Assembly: GCF_003056305.1 (NCBI RefSeq)
Contig: NZ_PYVX01000001.1
Location: 496,001-560,000, forward strand
Length of the DNA: 64,000 bases
Origin: Halomonas denitrificans
GTDB taxonomy: Bacteria > Pseudomonadota > Gammaproteobacteria > Pseudomonadales > Halomonadaceae
Direction: 5' to 3'
Shown here one piece after another: positions 47,415 through 55,751 of the stretch. The position numbers and the translations under genes are program-made. Every line of letters starts with the position of its first letter. The stretch's first letter is position 1. Below the pieces are notes generated by a model. The model made no database searches. It worked only from the letters and a program-made list of their open reading frames with translations, and had not been told where the DNA came from.

Positions 47415-49094
47415 TCAGGTAACGGATGCACCGCCCGCCTTCTCGGAGGCGTCGGCGCGCAGTTTGAAGCGCTGAATCTTGCCGCTGGGGGTCTTGGGCA
47501 GCACGTCGACGAACTCGATGACCCGCGGGAAGGCGTGGGTCGAGAGCCGCTCGCGCACCTGCTGGCGGATCTCGTCGGCCAGCGTATCGCTCGCTTCAAA
47601 CCCCTCGCGCAGCACCACGTAGGACTTGATGATCTCGCCGCGGATCTCGTCGGGCTGGCCCACGGCGGCGGACTCGGCGACCGCCGGGTGGGTCATCACG
47701 CTGTTCTCCACGTCGGTCGGGCCGACCCGGTAGCCGGCGGTGGTGATGATGTCGTCATCGCGGCCGGCGAACTGGAAGGTGCCGTCCTCGTTCCGGATCA
47801 CCACGTCGCCGGTGAGGTAGTAGCCCTCGGCGAAGGGGTGCTTCTCCTGCCAGGTATAGCCGGCGAAGAAGTGTGCCGGCGAGTTCTCGATGTCCACGGC
47901 CAGCACGCCGGGCTCCCCCGCCGGCAGCTCGTTGTACTCGGCATCGAGGATCGCCAGGCGATAGCCGGGCAGCGGCACGCCCATGCCGCCGACGTGCTTG
48001 GGGTGCTCCAGGGCATGGTGGTTGTTGCAGGTCATGCCGGTCTCGGTCTGGCCGTAGTGGTCCATCACCGGGCAGCCCAGGGAGCGCTCCACCCAGGTCA
48101 CCACCTCGGTGTTGAGCGGCTCGCCGGCGGAGCTCGCCGCGCGCAGCTCGAGGGTCGCGTGGGCATCGTCGAAGAGCCCCGAGGCCTTCATCAGCCGATA
48201 GGCGGTCGGCGCCGCGGCGAAGTTGGTGATGCGGTGGCGCTTCATGAAGGCGAGCGCCCCCTCGGCGCTGAAGCCCGCCTCGCAGAAGTGGGTGGTCACG
48301 CCCAGCAGCAGCGGGCCGGCGATGGCGTAGTAGAGGCCGTAGGCCCAGCCCGGGTCGGCCATGTTCCAGAAGCGGTCGCTGTCGCGCAGGTCGACGGCGA
48401 GCTCCATGTAGAGCGCGAAGGCCGGCATGGCGGAGAGCGGCACCGCCACGCCCTTGGGCTTGCCGACGGTGCCGGAGGTGAACATCTGCAGGAAGGGCGC
48501 CTCGCGGGGCAGGCGCGGCGGCGCGGCCTCGAGGGGCGCATGGGCCAGCGCCTCGGCCCAGTCGCGGTCGTCGGCGTGCGTGGCGTCGGGGCCGCCCACG
48601 GCGAGCACCGGCGGGCACTGGGTCAGGTCGTCGAACTTGAAACGGTTGGCGTGATCGGTGATCACGAGCTTGGTATCGGCCCGGCCCAGGCGGTAGTCCA
48701 CGGCATCCGGACCGAAGGCGGTGAAGAGCGGCTGGTAGACCGCGCCGATGCGCCAGGTGGCCACCACCGCCACCAGCAGCTGCGGCGTGCGCGGCAGCAT
48801 GCAGGCGATGCGATCTCCCTCGCCCAGCCCCTGGGCGACGAACCAGCCGGCGAGGCGCACGCTCTGGGCTTCCAGCTCGGCGTAGCTCAGGGTGGTGACC
48901 TCGCCCTGGGCGTCCTCGTGGATCAGCGCCGCCACCTCGCCCCGGCCGGCGCGCACGTGGCGCCCGCAGCAGGACTCGAAGGCGTTGGCACGGCCGTCGC
49001 GATGGTCGTCGAGGCGCGCGATGACGTCGTCGATGGAGAAGGACTCGAGATAGGTCGCGTAGTCGGTCAAGGATGGCGCGGGTTGGGTGCTCAT
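47415..49094 (-). CDS. Acyl-CoA synthetase (AMP-forming)
   Basis: 559 aa from MSTQPAPSL. Adenylate-forming enzyme: P-loop FTSGTVGKPKG at 205-215, DHYGQTETGM (about 337-346), YLTGDVVIR, and the C-terminal catalytic lysine in TPSGKIQRF. The resemblance is to medium-chain/acetyl-type ligases. Activates the carboxylic acid that the cluster degrades. First gene of an operon with the short-chain 3-hydroxyacyl-CoA dehydrogenase; its upstream region holds a palindrome at 49198 and a TetR-type site. Confidence 0.88.
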   Translation of the reverse strand: MSTQPAPSLTDYATYLESFSIDDVIARLDDHRDGRANAFESCCGRHVRAGRGEVAALIHEDAQGEVTTLSYAELEAQSVRLAGWFVAQGLGEGDRIACMLPRTPQLLVAVVATWRIGAVYQPLFTAFGPDAVDYRLGRADTKLVITDHANRFKFDDLTQCPPVLAVGGPDATHADDRDWAEALAHAPLEAAPPRLPREAPFLQMFTSGTVGKPKGVAVPLSAMPAFALYMELAVDLRDSDRFWNMADPGWAYGLYYAIAGPLLLGVTTHFCEAGFSAEGALAFMKRHRITNFAAAPTAYRLMKASGLFDDAHATLELRAASSAGEPLNTEVVTWVERSLGCPVMDHYGQTETGMTCNNHHALEHPKHVGGMGVPLPGYRLAILDAEYNELPAGEPGVLAVDIENSPAHFFAGYTWQEKHPFAEGYYLTGDVVIRNEDGTFQFAGRDDDIITTAGYRVGPTDVENSVMTHPAVAESAAVGQPDEIRGEIIKSYVVLREGFEASDTLADEIRQQVRERLSTHAFPRVIEFVDVLPKTPSGKIQRFKLRADASEKAGGASVT

Positions 49095-49197
49095 GGTCTG
49101 CCCTCTGGCGGCTTGTGATTGTTGTAGCGGCAAACGGTGACGACCATGAGACTGGCCGGTCGCTGGCGCGAAGACGCCCTCTTCCGATTGCCAAGCA

Positions 49198-49232
49198 GTT
49201 AACGTAAGCGTAAACCTAGCAAGCGCTCGGTA
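49198..49232 (-). promoter_or_regulatory. Two regulatory elements upstream of the acyl-CoA ligase
   Basis: 49198-49215 is an imperfect palindrome GTTAACG-N4-CGTAAAC, possibly a MerR-type (LiuR-like) site. 49215-49232 contains AGCAAGCGCTCGGT, which matches the element before the tetR gene at 49934-49952, so it is a likely TetR operator. Confidence 0.5.
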
Positions 49233-49346
49233 CACGCTAGTGGCAACCGGGGAAGGGGGCAACCCCTGAGCGACGAGAAGGGACTAGACGATGGTCGAGC
49301 ACCGCGGGCCGGCGGCCCGCGCGGGGAGAATTGCAGGGAGGGAGGA

Positions 49347-49925
49347 TCAGGCGGGGCGCCGGGTGATCATGGCGACCAGCTCATGGGCCAGGTCGTCCGG
49401 CGAGCGCGACCCGGCGGGGTCGTACCAGCGCACCGTCCAGTTCAGCGCGCCCATCACGAAGCGCGAGACCAGGAAGCGGTCGCCGTGGATCAGGCCGGCG
49501 TCCAGGGCCTCGTCGATCACCGCCTCCCAGAGCGCCTCGTAGGCATCGCGCAGGTGGCTCAGGTGATCGCGGGCCTCGGGGTCGAGGCGGCGCCACTCGT
49601 AGAGGGCGACCACGTGGGCGTTGCGGTCGGTGAGCAGGGTCTCCAGGTGCGCCCGGGCCATCGCCTGCAACCGCGCCTCGGGCGTGTGGTCACACGACTC
49701 GAGGGCCGCCCGGGCGATGGCCAGGGCGTTCTGGGTCCCCGCCTCGATCACCGCCGCGAGGATCTCCTGCTTGTCGCGGAAATGGTGGAAGAGGCTGCCG
49801 GACTTGATCCCCATCTCCTGGGCGAGCATGCGCACGGTCGTACGATCGAAGCCCTCCTGGACGAACAACTGGGCGGCCTGGCGGGTCAATTCCTTGCGGC
49901 GCGGGGAGTCATTCATTACATTCAT
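49347..49925 (-). CDS. TetR/AcrR family transcriptional regulator
   Basis: 192 aa. N-terminal TetR helix-turn-helix at about 20-50 (TTVRMLAQEMGIKSGSLFHHF), and a C-terminal ligand domain ending in a helix pair (FVMGALNWTVRWY). It lies between the acyl-CoA ligase operon and the divergent thiolase gene, sharing sequence motifs with both promoter regions, so it very likely represses the acyl-CoA cluster with an acyl-CoA as ligand. The start could also be the ATG three codons in. Confidence 0.9.
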   Translation of the reverse strand: MNVMNDSPRRKELTRQAAQLFVQEGFDRTTVRMLAQEMGIKSGSLFHHFRDKQEILAAVIEAGTQNALAIARAALESCDHTPEARLQAMARAHLETLLTDRNAHVVALYEWRRLDPEARDHLSHLRDAYEALWEAVIDEALDAGLIHGDRFLVSRFVMGALNWTVRWYDPAGSRSPDDLAHELVAMITRRPA

Positions 49926-49933
49926 TGGGATTT

Positions 49934-49952
49934 ACACTAGCGCTTGCTTGGT
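49934..49952 (-). promoter_or_regulatory. TetR-type operator upstream of the tetR gene
   Basis: The minus strand reads CCAAGCAAGCGCTAGTGT, nearly identical to the element at 49215-49232 upstream of the acyl-CoA ligase. It lies between the divergent tetR and thiolase genes and could control both. Assignment is by repeat occurrence, not experiment. Confidence 0.5.
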
Positions 49953-50108
49953 TGACCCTGAGAAGACCACAGGCCCGACGCCGGGTCAACGCGCGGCCAT
50001 CGCCCGAACGGCACGCCCTGACTTTTCGGACAACACCCAGCGACACGCCCCAACAACGACAACCTTCATCCTGTCCGGCCCACGCCGGAACACCCCGGGA
50101 GCCATGCC

Positions 50109-51296
50109 ATGAGCCAGTCCAACGATATCGTCTTCCTCTCCGCCACCCGCACGCCCATGGGAGGCATGCTCGGCAGCCTCTCCAGCCTCACCGCCCCCGA
50201 GCTCGGGGCCACGGCCATCCGCGCCGCCATCGAGCGCGCCGGCATCGAGGCCGCCGCCATCGACGAGGGCATCATGGGCTGCGTGCTGCCCGCCGGCGTC
50301 AAGCAGGGCCCGGCCCGCCAGGCCATGCGCCAGGCCGGCATCCCCGACGCCAGCGGCGCCACCACCATCAACAAGCTGTGCGGCTCGGGCATGAAGGCCG
50401 CCATGCTGGCCCACGACCTGATCCGCGCCGGCAGCGGCGAGGTGATGCTGGCCGGGGGCATGGAGTCCATGTCCAACGCGCCCCACGTGCTCACCAAGGC
50501 CCGCGCCGGCTACCGCCTGGGCCACGGCGAGCTGAAGGACCACATGTTCCTGGACGGCCTCGAGGACGCCGAGACCGGCAAGCTGATGGGCGTCTTCGCC
50601 CAGGACGTCGCCAGCCAGCGCGACTACGGCCGCGAGCGCCTGGACGACTTCGCCATCGCCTCGCTGGAGCGCGCCATGGAGGCGACCAAGGCCGGCCACC
50701 TCGACGCCGAGATGGCGCCGGTCACCGTCACCAGCCGCCAGGGCGAGAGCGTGGTCGACCACGACGAGCAGCCCTTCCAGGCCAAGCTCGACAAGATTCG
50801 CGCCCTGCGGCCGGCCTTCGCCAAGGACGGCACCATCACCGCGGCCAACTCCAGCTCCATCTCCGACGGCGCCTCGGCGCTGATCCTGGCGAGCCAGGCG
50901 GCGGCCGATCGGCTCGGCGCCAAGCCCATCGCCCGGATGCTCGGCCACAGCACCCACTCGCGCCACCCGAGCGAGTTCACCATCGCCCCGGTGGGCGCCA
51001 TCGACAAGCTGATGAAGAAGCTCGACTGGGGCGTCGACGACGTCGACCTGTTCGAGATCAACGAGGCCTTCGCGGTGGTCACCCTGATGGCCATGGACGA
51101 CCTGGGCCTGCCCCACGAGAAGGTCAACGTCTTCGGCGGCGCCTGTGCCCAGGGCCACCCCATCGGCTCCACCGGCTCGCGGATCATCGCCACCCTGATC
51201 CACGCCCTGCGGGCCAAGGGTGGCAAGCGCGGCATCGCGAGCCTGTGCATCGGCGGCGGCGAGGCGACCGCGGTGGCCGTGGAGCTGATCGACTGA
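50109..51296 (+). CDS. Acetyl-CoA C-acyltransferase (thiolase)
   Basis: 395 aa thiolase. Nucleophile Cys91 in NKLCGSGM, NEAFAVV, GACAQGHPIGSTG and the base Cys in SLCIGGGEA are all present. It cleaves 3-ketoacyl-CoA or condenses acetyl-CoA. Placed with the acyl-CoA dehydrogenase, hydroxyacyl-CoA dehydrogenase and ligase it completes a beta-oxidation set (an enoyl-CoA hydratase is missing here). Divergent from tetR. Confidence 0.93.
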   Translation: MSQSNDIVFLSATRTPMGGMLGSLSSLTAPELGATAIRAAIERAGIEAAAIDEGIMGCVLPAGVKQGPARQAMRQAGIPDASGATTINKLCGSGMKAAMLAHDLIRAGSGEVMLAGGMESMSNAPHVLTKARAGYRLGHGELKDHMFLDGLEDAETGKLMGVFAQDVASQRDYGRERLDDFAIASLERAMEATKAGHLDAEMAPVTVTSRQGESVVDHDEQPFQAKLDKIRALRPAFAKDGTITAANSSSISDGASALILASQAAADRLGAKPIARMLGHSTHSRHPSEFTIAPVGAIDKLMKKLDWGVDDVDLFEINEAFAVVTLMAMDDLGLPHEKVNVFGGACAQGHPIGSTGSRIIATLIHALRAKGGKRGIASLCIGGGEATAVAVELID

Positions 51297-51344
51297 AGGA
51301 GCGCCGAGGCCCGACGCCCCAACGCCTAACCCGCCTGCCCTGAT

Positions 51345-51370
51345 ACGCGCCCGCCCCTCGGCGGGCGCGT
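51345..51370. terminator. Terminator between thiolase and fetB
   Basis: 10-bp perfect stem (51345-51354 with 51361-51370), 6-nt loop, followed by TCGCTT. Between convergent genes. Confidence 0.6.
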
Positions 51371-51387
51371 TCGCTTGGCGGGTCCGC

Positions 51388-52191
51388 TCAGTCGCGGGGC
51401 GCCGAGAGCCGCTCCAGGCGCAGCCGCTCGCGGCCGTCGAACAGCCGCCGGCTGCCCGCCGCCACCGCCGCCAGGGTGCCGAAGCCGGTGCCCAGGGTGA
51501 TGGTGAACATCACCAGTATCTGATACTTCACCGCCAGCGCCGGCGGGCTGCCGGCGAGTATCTGGCCGGTCATCATGCCCGGTAGGCTGACCACCCCGGC
51601 CGCGGCCATGGCGTTGATCATCGGCATCATGCCGCTTCTCATCGCCTCCCGGCGGATATCGCCGATCGCCTCCTGCCAGCGCTGGCCGAGCATCAGCCGG
51701 TTCTCGATCACCGCGCGCTGACGCCAGGCCGTGTCGGTGAGGCGGTCCAGCGCCAGGGCCACGCCGGTCATGGTGTTGCCGAGCATCATGCCAAGCAGCG
51801 GGATGGCGTACTGGGGCCGATACCAGGGCTCGGGGCCGATGATCACGGTGAGCGTCAGCACGGTGACGGTGAACGAGGAGAGAAACATCGCCACGGTGCC
51901 GATGCCGAAGGCCCAGCCGCCGCGCAGCCGCCGCGTCTGGCGGGCCGTCACCTCGCGCCCGGCGATCAGCAGCATGCCGAGCGCCATCAGCGCCACCCAG
52001 TGAAAGCGCGCCACCGAGAAGAGCGCCTCGAGCACCAGGCCGACCAGGCCGAGCTGGATCACCGTGCGCGCCGCGGCGACGAGCAGGCGGCGCCCCATCC
52101 CCAGGCGGGCGAGCACCGTGCAGCCGGCAAGCGCCACCACCATCAGGGCCGCCAGGGCCAGCTGCCACCAGGCCAGCGCGATCACGCCCAT
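51388..52191 (-). CDS. fetB: FetB-like ABC transporter permease
   Basis: 267 aa with about seven membrane segments. It contains GMMLGNTMTGVALALDRL, GMMTGQILAGSPP and VKYQILVMF, the signature of the YbbM/FetB family, which with FetA exports iron in E. coli and improves resistance to oxidative stress. Start chosen at MGVIALAWW; overlaps the fetA stop region by 10 nt. The longer open frame upstream is antisense-like within fetA and rejected. Confidence 0.88.
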   Translation of the reverse strand: MGVIALAWWQLALAALMVVALAGCTVLARLGMGRRLLVAAARTVIQLGLVGLVLEALFSVARFHWVALMALGMLLIAGREVTARQTRRLRGGWAFGIGTVAMFLSSFTVTVLTLTVIIGPEPWYRPQYAIPLLGMMLGNTMTGVALALDRLTDTAWRQRAVIENRLMLGQRWQEAIGDIRREAMRSGMMPMINAMAAAGVVSLPGMMTGQILAGSPPALAVKYQILVMFTITLGTGFGTLAAVAAGSRRLFDGRERLRLERLSAPRD

Positions 52192-52796
52192 GCGCCCGCC
52201 TCCTCCAGCCGCCCCTCGACGATGCGCCGATGACGGTCCGCCACCCGAGCGATCTGCGCCGGGTCGTGGGCGACCCAGATCACCGGCCAGCCCCGCGCGC
52301 GGATCCGCGCGCAGAGCCACGCCTCGACCCGCCGGGCCGTGGCATCGTCCAGGTTGGCGGTGGGCTCGTCGAGCAGCAGCGCCGCGGGCTCGCGACTCAG
52401 CGCCCGGAGCAGCGCCAGGCGCTGCTTCTCGCCAGACGAGAGCCGCGCGACCTGCCAGTCGCATACCTCGGGGGAAAAGCCCAGGGCCTCGAGGTCGTCG
52501 CGCCGCGCCTCGGGCAGGTGCTCGCCGACGGTGTCGGCCCACCACTGGCTCTCCGCCGGCACCAGCATCACCCGGGCGCGCCAGGCGTGGCCGGCCAGCG
52601 AGGACTGGGCCGTCTCGCCGAGCCACGCCTCGCCGCCGTGGGGCTCCAGGTCGGCCACGGCGCGCAGCAGCCGGCTCTTGCCCGAGCCGCTGGTGCCGGA
52701 GAGGCAGAGAATCTCGCCGGGGGCAAGCGTCAGGCTGACGGGGGCGAGGTCGCCGACGCTCAGCCGGTCCAGGCGCAGGGCTTCGGTAGCGGGCAT
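52182..52796 (-). CDS. fetA: FetA-like ABC transporter ATPase
   Basis: 204 aa. Walker A GTSGSGKS (34-41), signature LSSGEKQRLALLRAL, Walker B ALLLDEPT and the H-loop WVAHD are intact. The start is the second ATG, which has GGAGG 5 nt upstream. Overlaps fetB. Drives the FetB permease, most likely for export of a metal or phosphorylated compound; the substrate is from family knowledge. Confidence 0.88.
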   Translation of the reverse strand: MPATEALRLDRLSVGDLAPVSLTLAPGEILCLSGTSGSGKSRLLRAVADLEPHGGEAWLGETAQSSLAGHAWRARVMLVPAESQWWADTVGEHLPEARRDDLEALGFSPEVCDWQVARLSSGEKQRLALLRALSREPAALLLDEPTANLDDATARRVEAWLCARIRARGWPVIWVAHDPAQIARVADRHRRIVEGRLEEAGAWA

Positions 52797-52918
52797 GCAG
52801 GCCTCCATGGCAGGGGTCCATGACCAGGGCGTCGAGGCGGCGGGGTCACGGGTCCCGCCGGGTGCCGGTGGCGCCGAGCATAGCAGCTCCCGGCCGCCCC
52901 GCCGGCGGGTCGATTGAA

Positions 52919-52940
52919 GATATATGGAACATCATATATC
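52919..52940. promoter_or_regulatory. ArsR-type operator upstream of acr3
   Basis: GATATATG (52919-52926), 6 nt, CATATATC (52933-52940): a perfect 8-bp inverted repeat, AT-rich in a GC-rich context, 38 nt before the acr3 start. A related element precedes gap (58055). Confidence 0.65.
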
Positions 52941-52978
52941 GTCGCGATATCCACCCTACCCCACCGGGAGCGCCGCCC

Positions 52979-54055
52979 ATGAGCCATCACGCCACCACCG
53001 ACGCCGCGACGACGACGGAGGGCATGGGGCTCTTCGAGCGCCTGCTCTCCCTATGGGTGGCGCTGGCCATCGTCGCCGGGGTGCTGCTCGGCCAGTTCGC
53101 CCCGGGGATTCCCGAGACCCTGTCGCGCTTCGAGGTGGCCCAGGTGTCGATTCCAGTGGCGATCCTGATCTGGGCGATGATCTTTCCCATGATGGCCCAG
53201 ATCGACTTCGCCGCGGTGCTTGGGGTGCGCCGACAGCCGAAGGGCCTGCTCATCACCACCACCGTGAACTGGCTGATCAAGCCCTTCACGATGTTCGCCA
53301 TCGCCTGGCTCTTTTTGATGGTGCTCTTCCGCCCCTGGCTGCCCGAGGCCGTGGCCAGCCAGTACCTAGCCGGCGCCATCCTGCTGGGTGCCGCGCCCTG
53401 CACCGCCATGGTCTTCGTGTGGAGCACCCTGACCCGCGGCGACGCCGCCTACACCCTGGTGCAGGTGTCGCTCAACGACCTGATCATGCTGTTCGCCTTC
53501 GCGCCCATCGTGGTGCTGCTGCTCGGCGTCTCCAACATTCAGGTCCCCTGGGACACCGTGGCGCTCTCGGTGGTGCTCTACATCGTCATCCCCCTGACCG
53601 CCGGCGTGCTGACCCGGCGCGCCCTGGTCGCCCGTCGCGGCCGCGACTGGTACGAGCAGACCTTCCTGCCGCGCCTGAGCCCCGCCACGCCGATCGGCCT
53701 GATCATCACCCTGGTGCTGCTGTTCGCCTTCCAGGGCGAGGTCATCCTCGAGGCGCCGCTGCACATCGTGCTGATCGCCGTGCCGCTGATCCTGCAGACC
53801 TTCCTGATCTTCTTCCTCGCCTACGGCTGGGCGAAGGCCTGGCGGGTACCCCACTGCGTAGCCGCCCCCGGGGCGATGATCGGCGCCAGCAACTTCTTCG
53901 AGCTGGCCGTGGCCGCCGCCATCGCGCTGTTCGGGCTGCAGTCGGGCGCGGCGCTGGCGACGGTGGTCGGCGTGCTGGTGGAAGTGCCGGTGATGCTCGC
54001 CCTGGTGCGCATCGCCAACGCCACCCGCGACCGCTTCCCGGCGGGGCCGGCCTGA
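52979..54055 (+). CDS. acr3: Arsenite efflux permease ACR3
   Basis: 358 aa with ten membrane segments. The ACR3 motif APCTAMVFVWS carries the conserved Cys141 used for arsenite; GASNFFELAVA and VGVLVEVPVM with the second conserved Glu are also present. Exports arsenite with the proton gradient. Its promoter carries an ArsR-type operator. Divergent from fetA; arsR is convergent just downstream. Confidence 0.95.
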   Translation: MSHHATTDAATTTEGMGLFERLLSLWVALAIVAGVLLGQFAPGIPETLSRFEVAQVSIPVAILIWAMIFPMMAQIDFAAVLGVRRQPKGLLITTTVNWLIKPFTMFAIAWLFLMVLFRPWLPEAVASQYLAGAILLGAAPCTAMVFVWSTLTRGDAAYTLVQVSLNDLIMLFAFAPIVVLLLGVSNIQVPWDTVALSVVLYIVIPLTAGVLTRRALVARRGRDWYEQTFLPRLSPATPIGLIITLVLLFAFQGEVILEAPLHIVLIAVPLILQTFLIFFLAYGWAKAWRVPHCVAAPGAMIGASNFFELAVAAAIALFGLQSGAALATVVGVLVEVPVMLALVRIANATRDRFPAGPA

Positions 54056-54082
54056 GGGCGCGCCTGCCACGACACGCCGAGT

Positions 54083-54433
54083 TCAGCAGAGCGCGGCGCG
54101 GCGCTCCGGCCGCTGGCCCATGGCGTGGAGGCGCGCGCGCAGCGCCTCGAGCCGGGAAGCCTCGCCCTGGGCCGCCGCCTCCAGGGTGGCCATCACCCAG
54201 CCCGGCAGGCTAGCCTCGACCCCGTAGTAGACCCACTGGCCCTCGCGGCGATCGTCGAGCAGGCCGCACTGGCGCAGCTGCGCCAGGTGCCGCGACACCT
54301 TGGGTTGCGAGACCTCCAGCGCATGGGTCATCTCGCAGACGCAGAGCTCCTGCTCGCGCAGCACGAGCAGCGTCAGCATCAGGCGAGTCTCGTCGCCCAG
54401 GCACTTGAAGACACGGACCGGGTCCAGCGACAT
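54083..54433 (-). CDS. arsR: Arsenic-responsive repressor ArsR
   Basis: 116 aa. Winged helix of the ArsR/SmtB family with the arsenite-binding ELCVCEM motif (Cys31, Cys33) before the DNA-recognition helix (VSQPKVSRHLAQLRQCGLL). Releases DNA when it binds As(III) or Sb(III). Start at MSLDPVRVF; the longer upstream frame is antisense to the MFS gene. No obvious palindrome lies before arsR itself. Confidence 0.93.
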   Translation of the reverse strand: MSLDPVRVFKCLGDETRLMLTLLVLREQELCVCEMTHALEVSQPKVSRHLAQLRQCGLLDDRREGQWVYYGVEASLPGWVMATLEAAAQGEASRLEALRARLHAMGQRPERRAALC

Positions 54434-54530
54434 CGAGGGTTCCTCCAGGGAGTATCGACATGATTCTACGCGACGAGGGCCGGGGCGCGCAGCACGGCGC
54501 CGGGCAGTGCGAGCCGTCGGAGGGGAGCGC

Positions 54531-55733
54531 ATGAGCCGCGTCCTGCAGCGCCATCCGCTCGCCGTCATCGTACTGGCCCAGCTCTGCGGCACCTCGCTGT
54601 GGTTCTCCGTCAACGGCGTGGGCCTCTCGCTGGCCCGGGACCTCGGCATCACCGAGGTCGACCTCGGCCGGCTGACGCTGGCCGTCCAGGCCGGCTTCAT
54701 CCTCGGCACCCTCGCCATCGCCGCCAGCGGCCTGGCCGACCGCTTCCGGGCCAGCCGCATCTTCGCCGTCTCCTGCCTGCTCGGCGCGCTGATCAACGCG
54801 GGCTTCGTGCTGGCCGCCGAGCACACCGCCGCCGGCCTGCTGCTGCGCTTCGCCACCGGGCTGTGCCTGGCCGGCATCTACCCCCTGGGCATGAAGCTCG
54901 TCATCGGCTGGACGCCGACCCACAAGGGGGCGGCACTGGCCTGGCTGGTCGGCATGCTGACCCTGGGCACCGCCCTGCCCCACCTGCTGCGCGGCTCGAC
55001 CCTGGGCCTGCCCTGGGCGTGGCCGCTGCTCGGCGCCTCGCTGCTGGCGCTGGCGGGCGGGGCGGCCATCCACCGCCTCGGCGACGGCCCACACCTGCCG
55101 CCCCCGGCCGGCCCCACCCGGCTGCGGGAGGGCCTCGCCGGCCTTCGCGCACCGCGCTTTCGCGCCGTGGCCGGCGGCTACTTCGGCCACTGCTGGGAGC
55201 TCTACGCACTGTGGATGCTCACGCCCTTCCTGGTGGCGCGCGAACTGGAGCGCCTGGCGGCGCCGGTGGACCTGGTGCCGTGGCTCTCGTTCGGCGTCAT
55301 CGCCCTGGGGCTCGTGGGCTGCGTGGGCGGCGGGGAGCTGAGCCGCCGGCTGGGCAGCCTGTGGGTGGCCAGGCGGGCGCTGGCCGTCTCCGGGCTGACC
55401 TGCCTGGCCTACCCGCTGCTGGCCTGGGCGCCGCCCGGCCTGCTGCTCGCGCTGCTCGCCGTCTGGGGGCTCACGGTGATCGCCGACTCGCCCCAGTTCT
55501 CGGCCCTGGCCGCGGCCACCGCGCCCCACGCCCGGGTCGGCTCGACGCTGGCCGTGATGAACGCGGTGGGCTTCGCCCTGACCCTGCCGGCGATCTCGCT
55601 GACCTCGAGCCTGTGGGCCGCCCAGGGGCCCTGGGTGCTGTGGTGGCTGCTGCCGGGGCCGATCCTCGGGCTCTGGGCGCTGCGCAGGCTGATCGAGACC
55701 TCGCCCCGAGAGGCGCCGCGCGCCGGCTCCTGA
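54531..55733 (+). CDS. MFS transporter, arsenic-cluster associated
   Basis: 400 aa, about twelve membrane segments, with the MFS loop GLADRFRASR (residues about 65-75). Ribosome site GGAGGGG. Divergent from arsR (97 nt) and convergent with arsJ. MFS proteins in ars clusters include ArsK-type exporters of organoarsenicals, but nothing here proves that assignment; a general drug exporter is equally possible. Confidence 0.78.
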   Translation: MSRVLQRHPLAVIVLAQLCGTSLWFSVNGVGLSLARDLGITEVDLGRLTLAVQAGFILGTLAIAASGLADRFRASRIFAVSCLLGALINAGFVLAAEHTAAGLLLRFATGLCLAGIYPLGMKLVIGWTPTHKGAALAWLVGMLTLGTALPHLLRGSTLGLPWAWPLLGASLLALAGGAAIHRLGDGPHLPPPAGPTRLREGLAGLRAPRFRAVAGGYFGHCWELYALWMLTPFLVARELERLAAPVDLVPWLSFGVIALGLVGCVGGGELSRRLGSLWVARRALAVSGLTCLAYPLLAWAPPGLLLALLAVWGLTVIADSPQFSALAAATAPHARVGSTLAVMNAVGFALTLPAISLTSSLWAAQGPWVLWWLLPGPILGLWALRRLIETSPREAPRAGS

Positions 55734-55751
55734 ACGGCCCCTGTACCGGCG

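Noticed and set aside
51388-52821. FetB frame extended to 477 codons
   Set aside because: The extra part overlaps fetA, whose Walker motifs are complete in the other frame.
54434-54530. ArsR operator between arsR and the MFS gene
   Set aside because: Only a weak partial symmetry around 54450; no ATATAT-type arms as at the other two sites.
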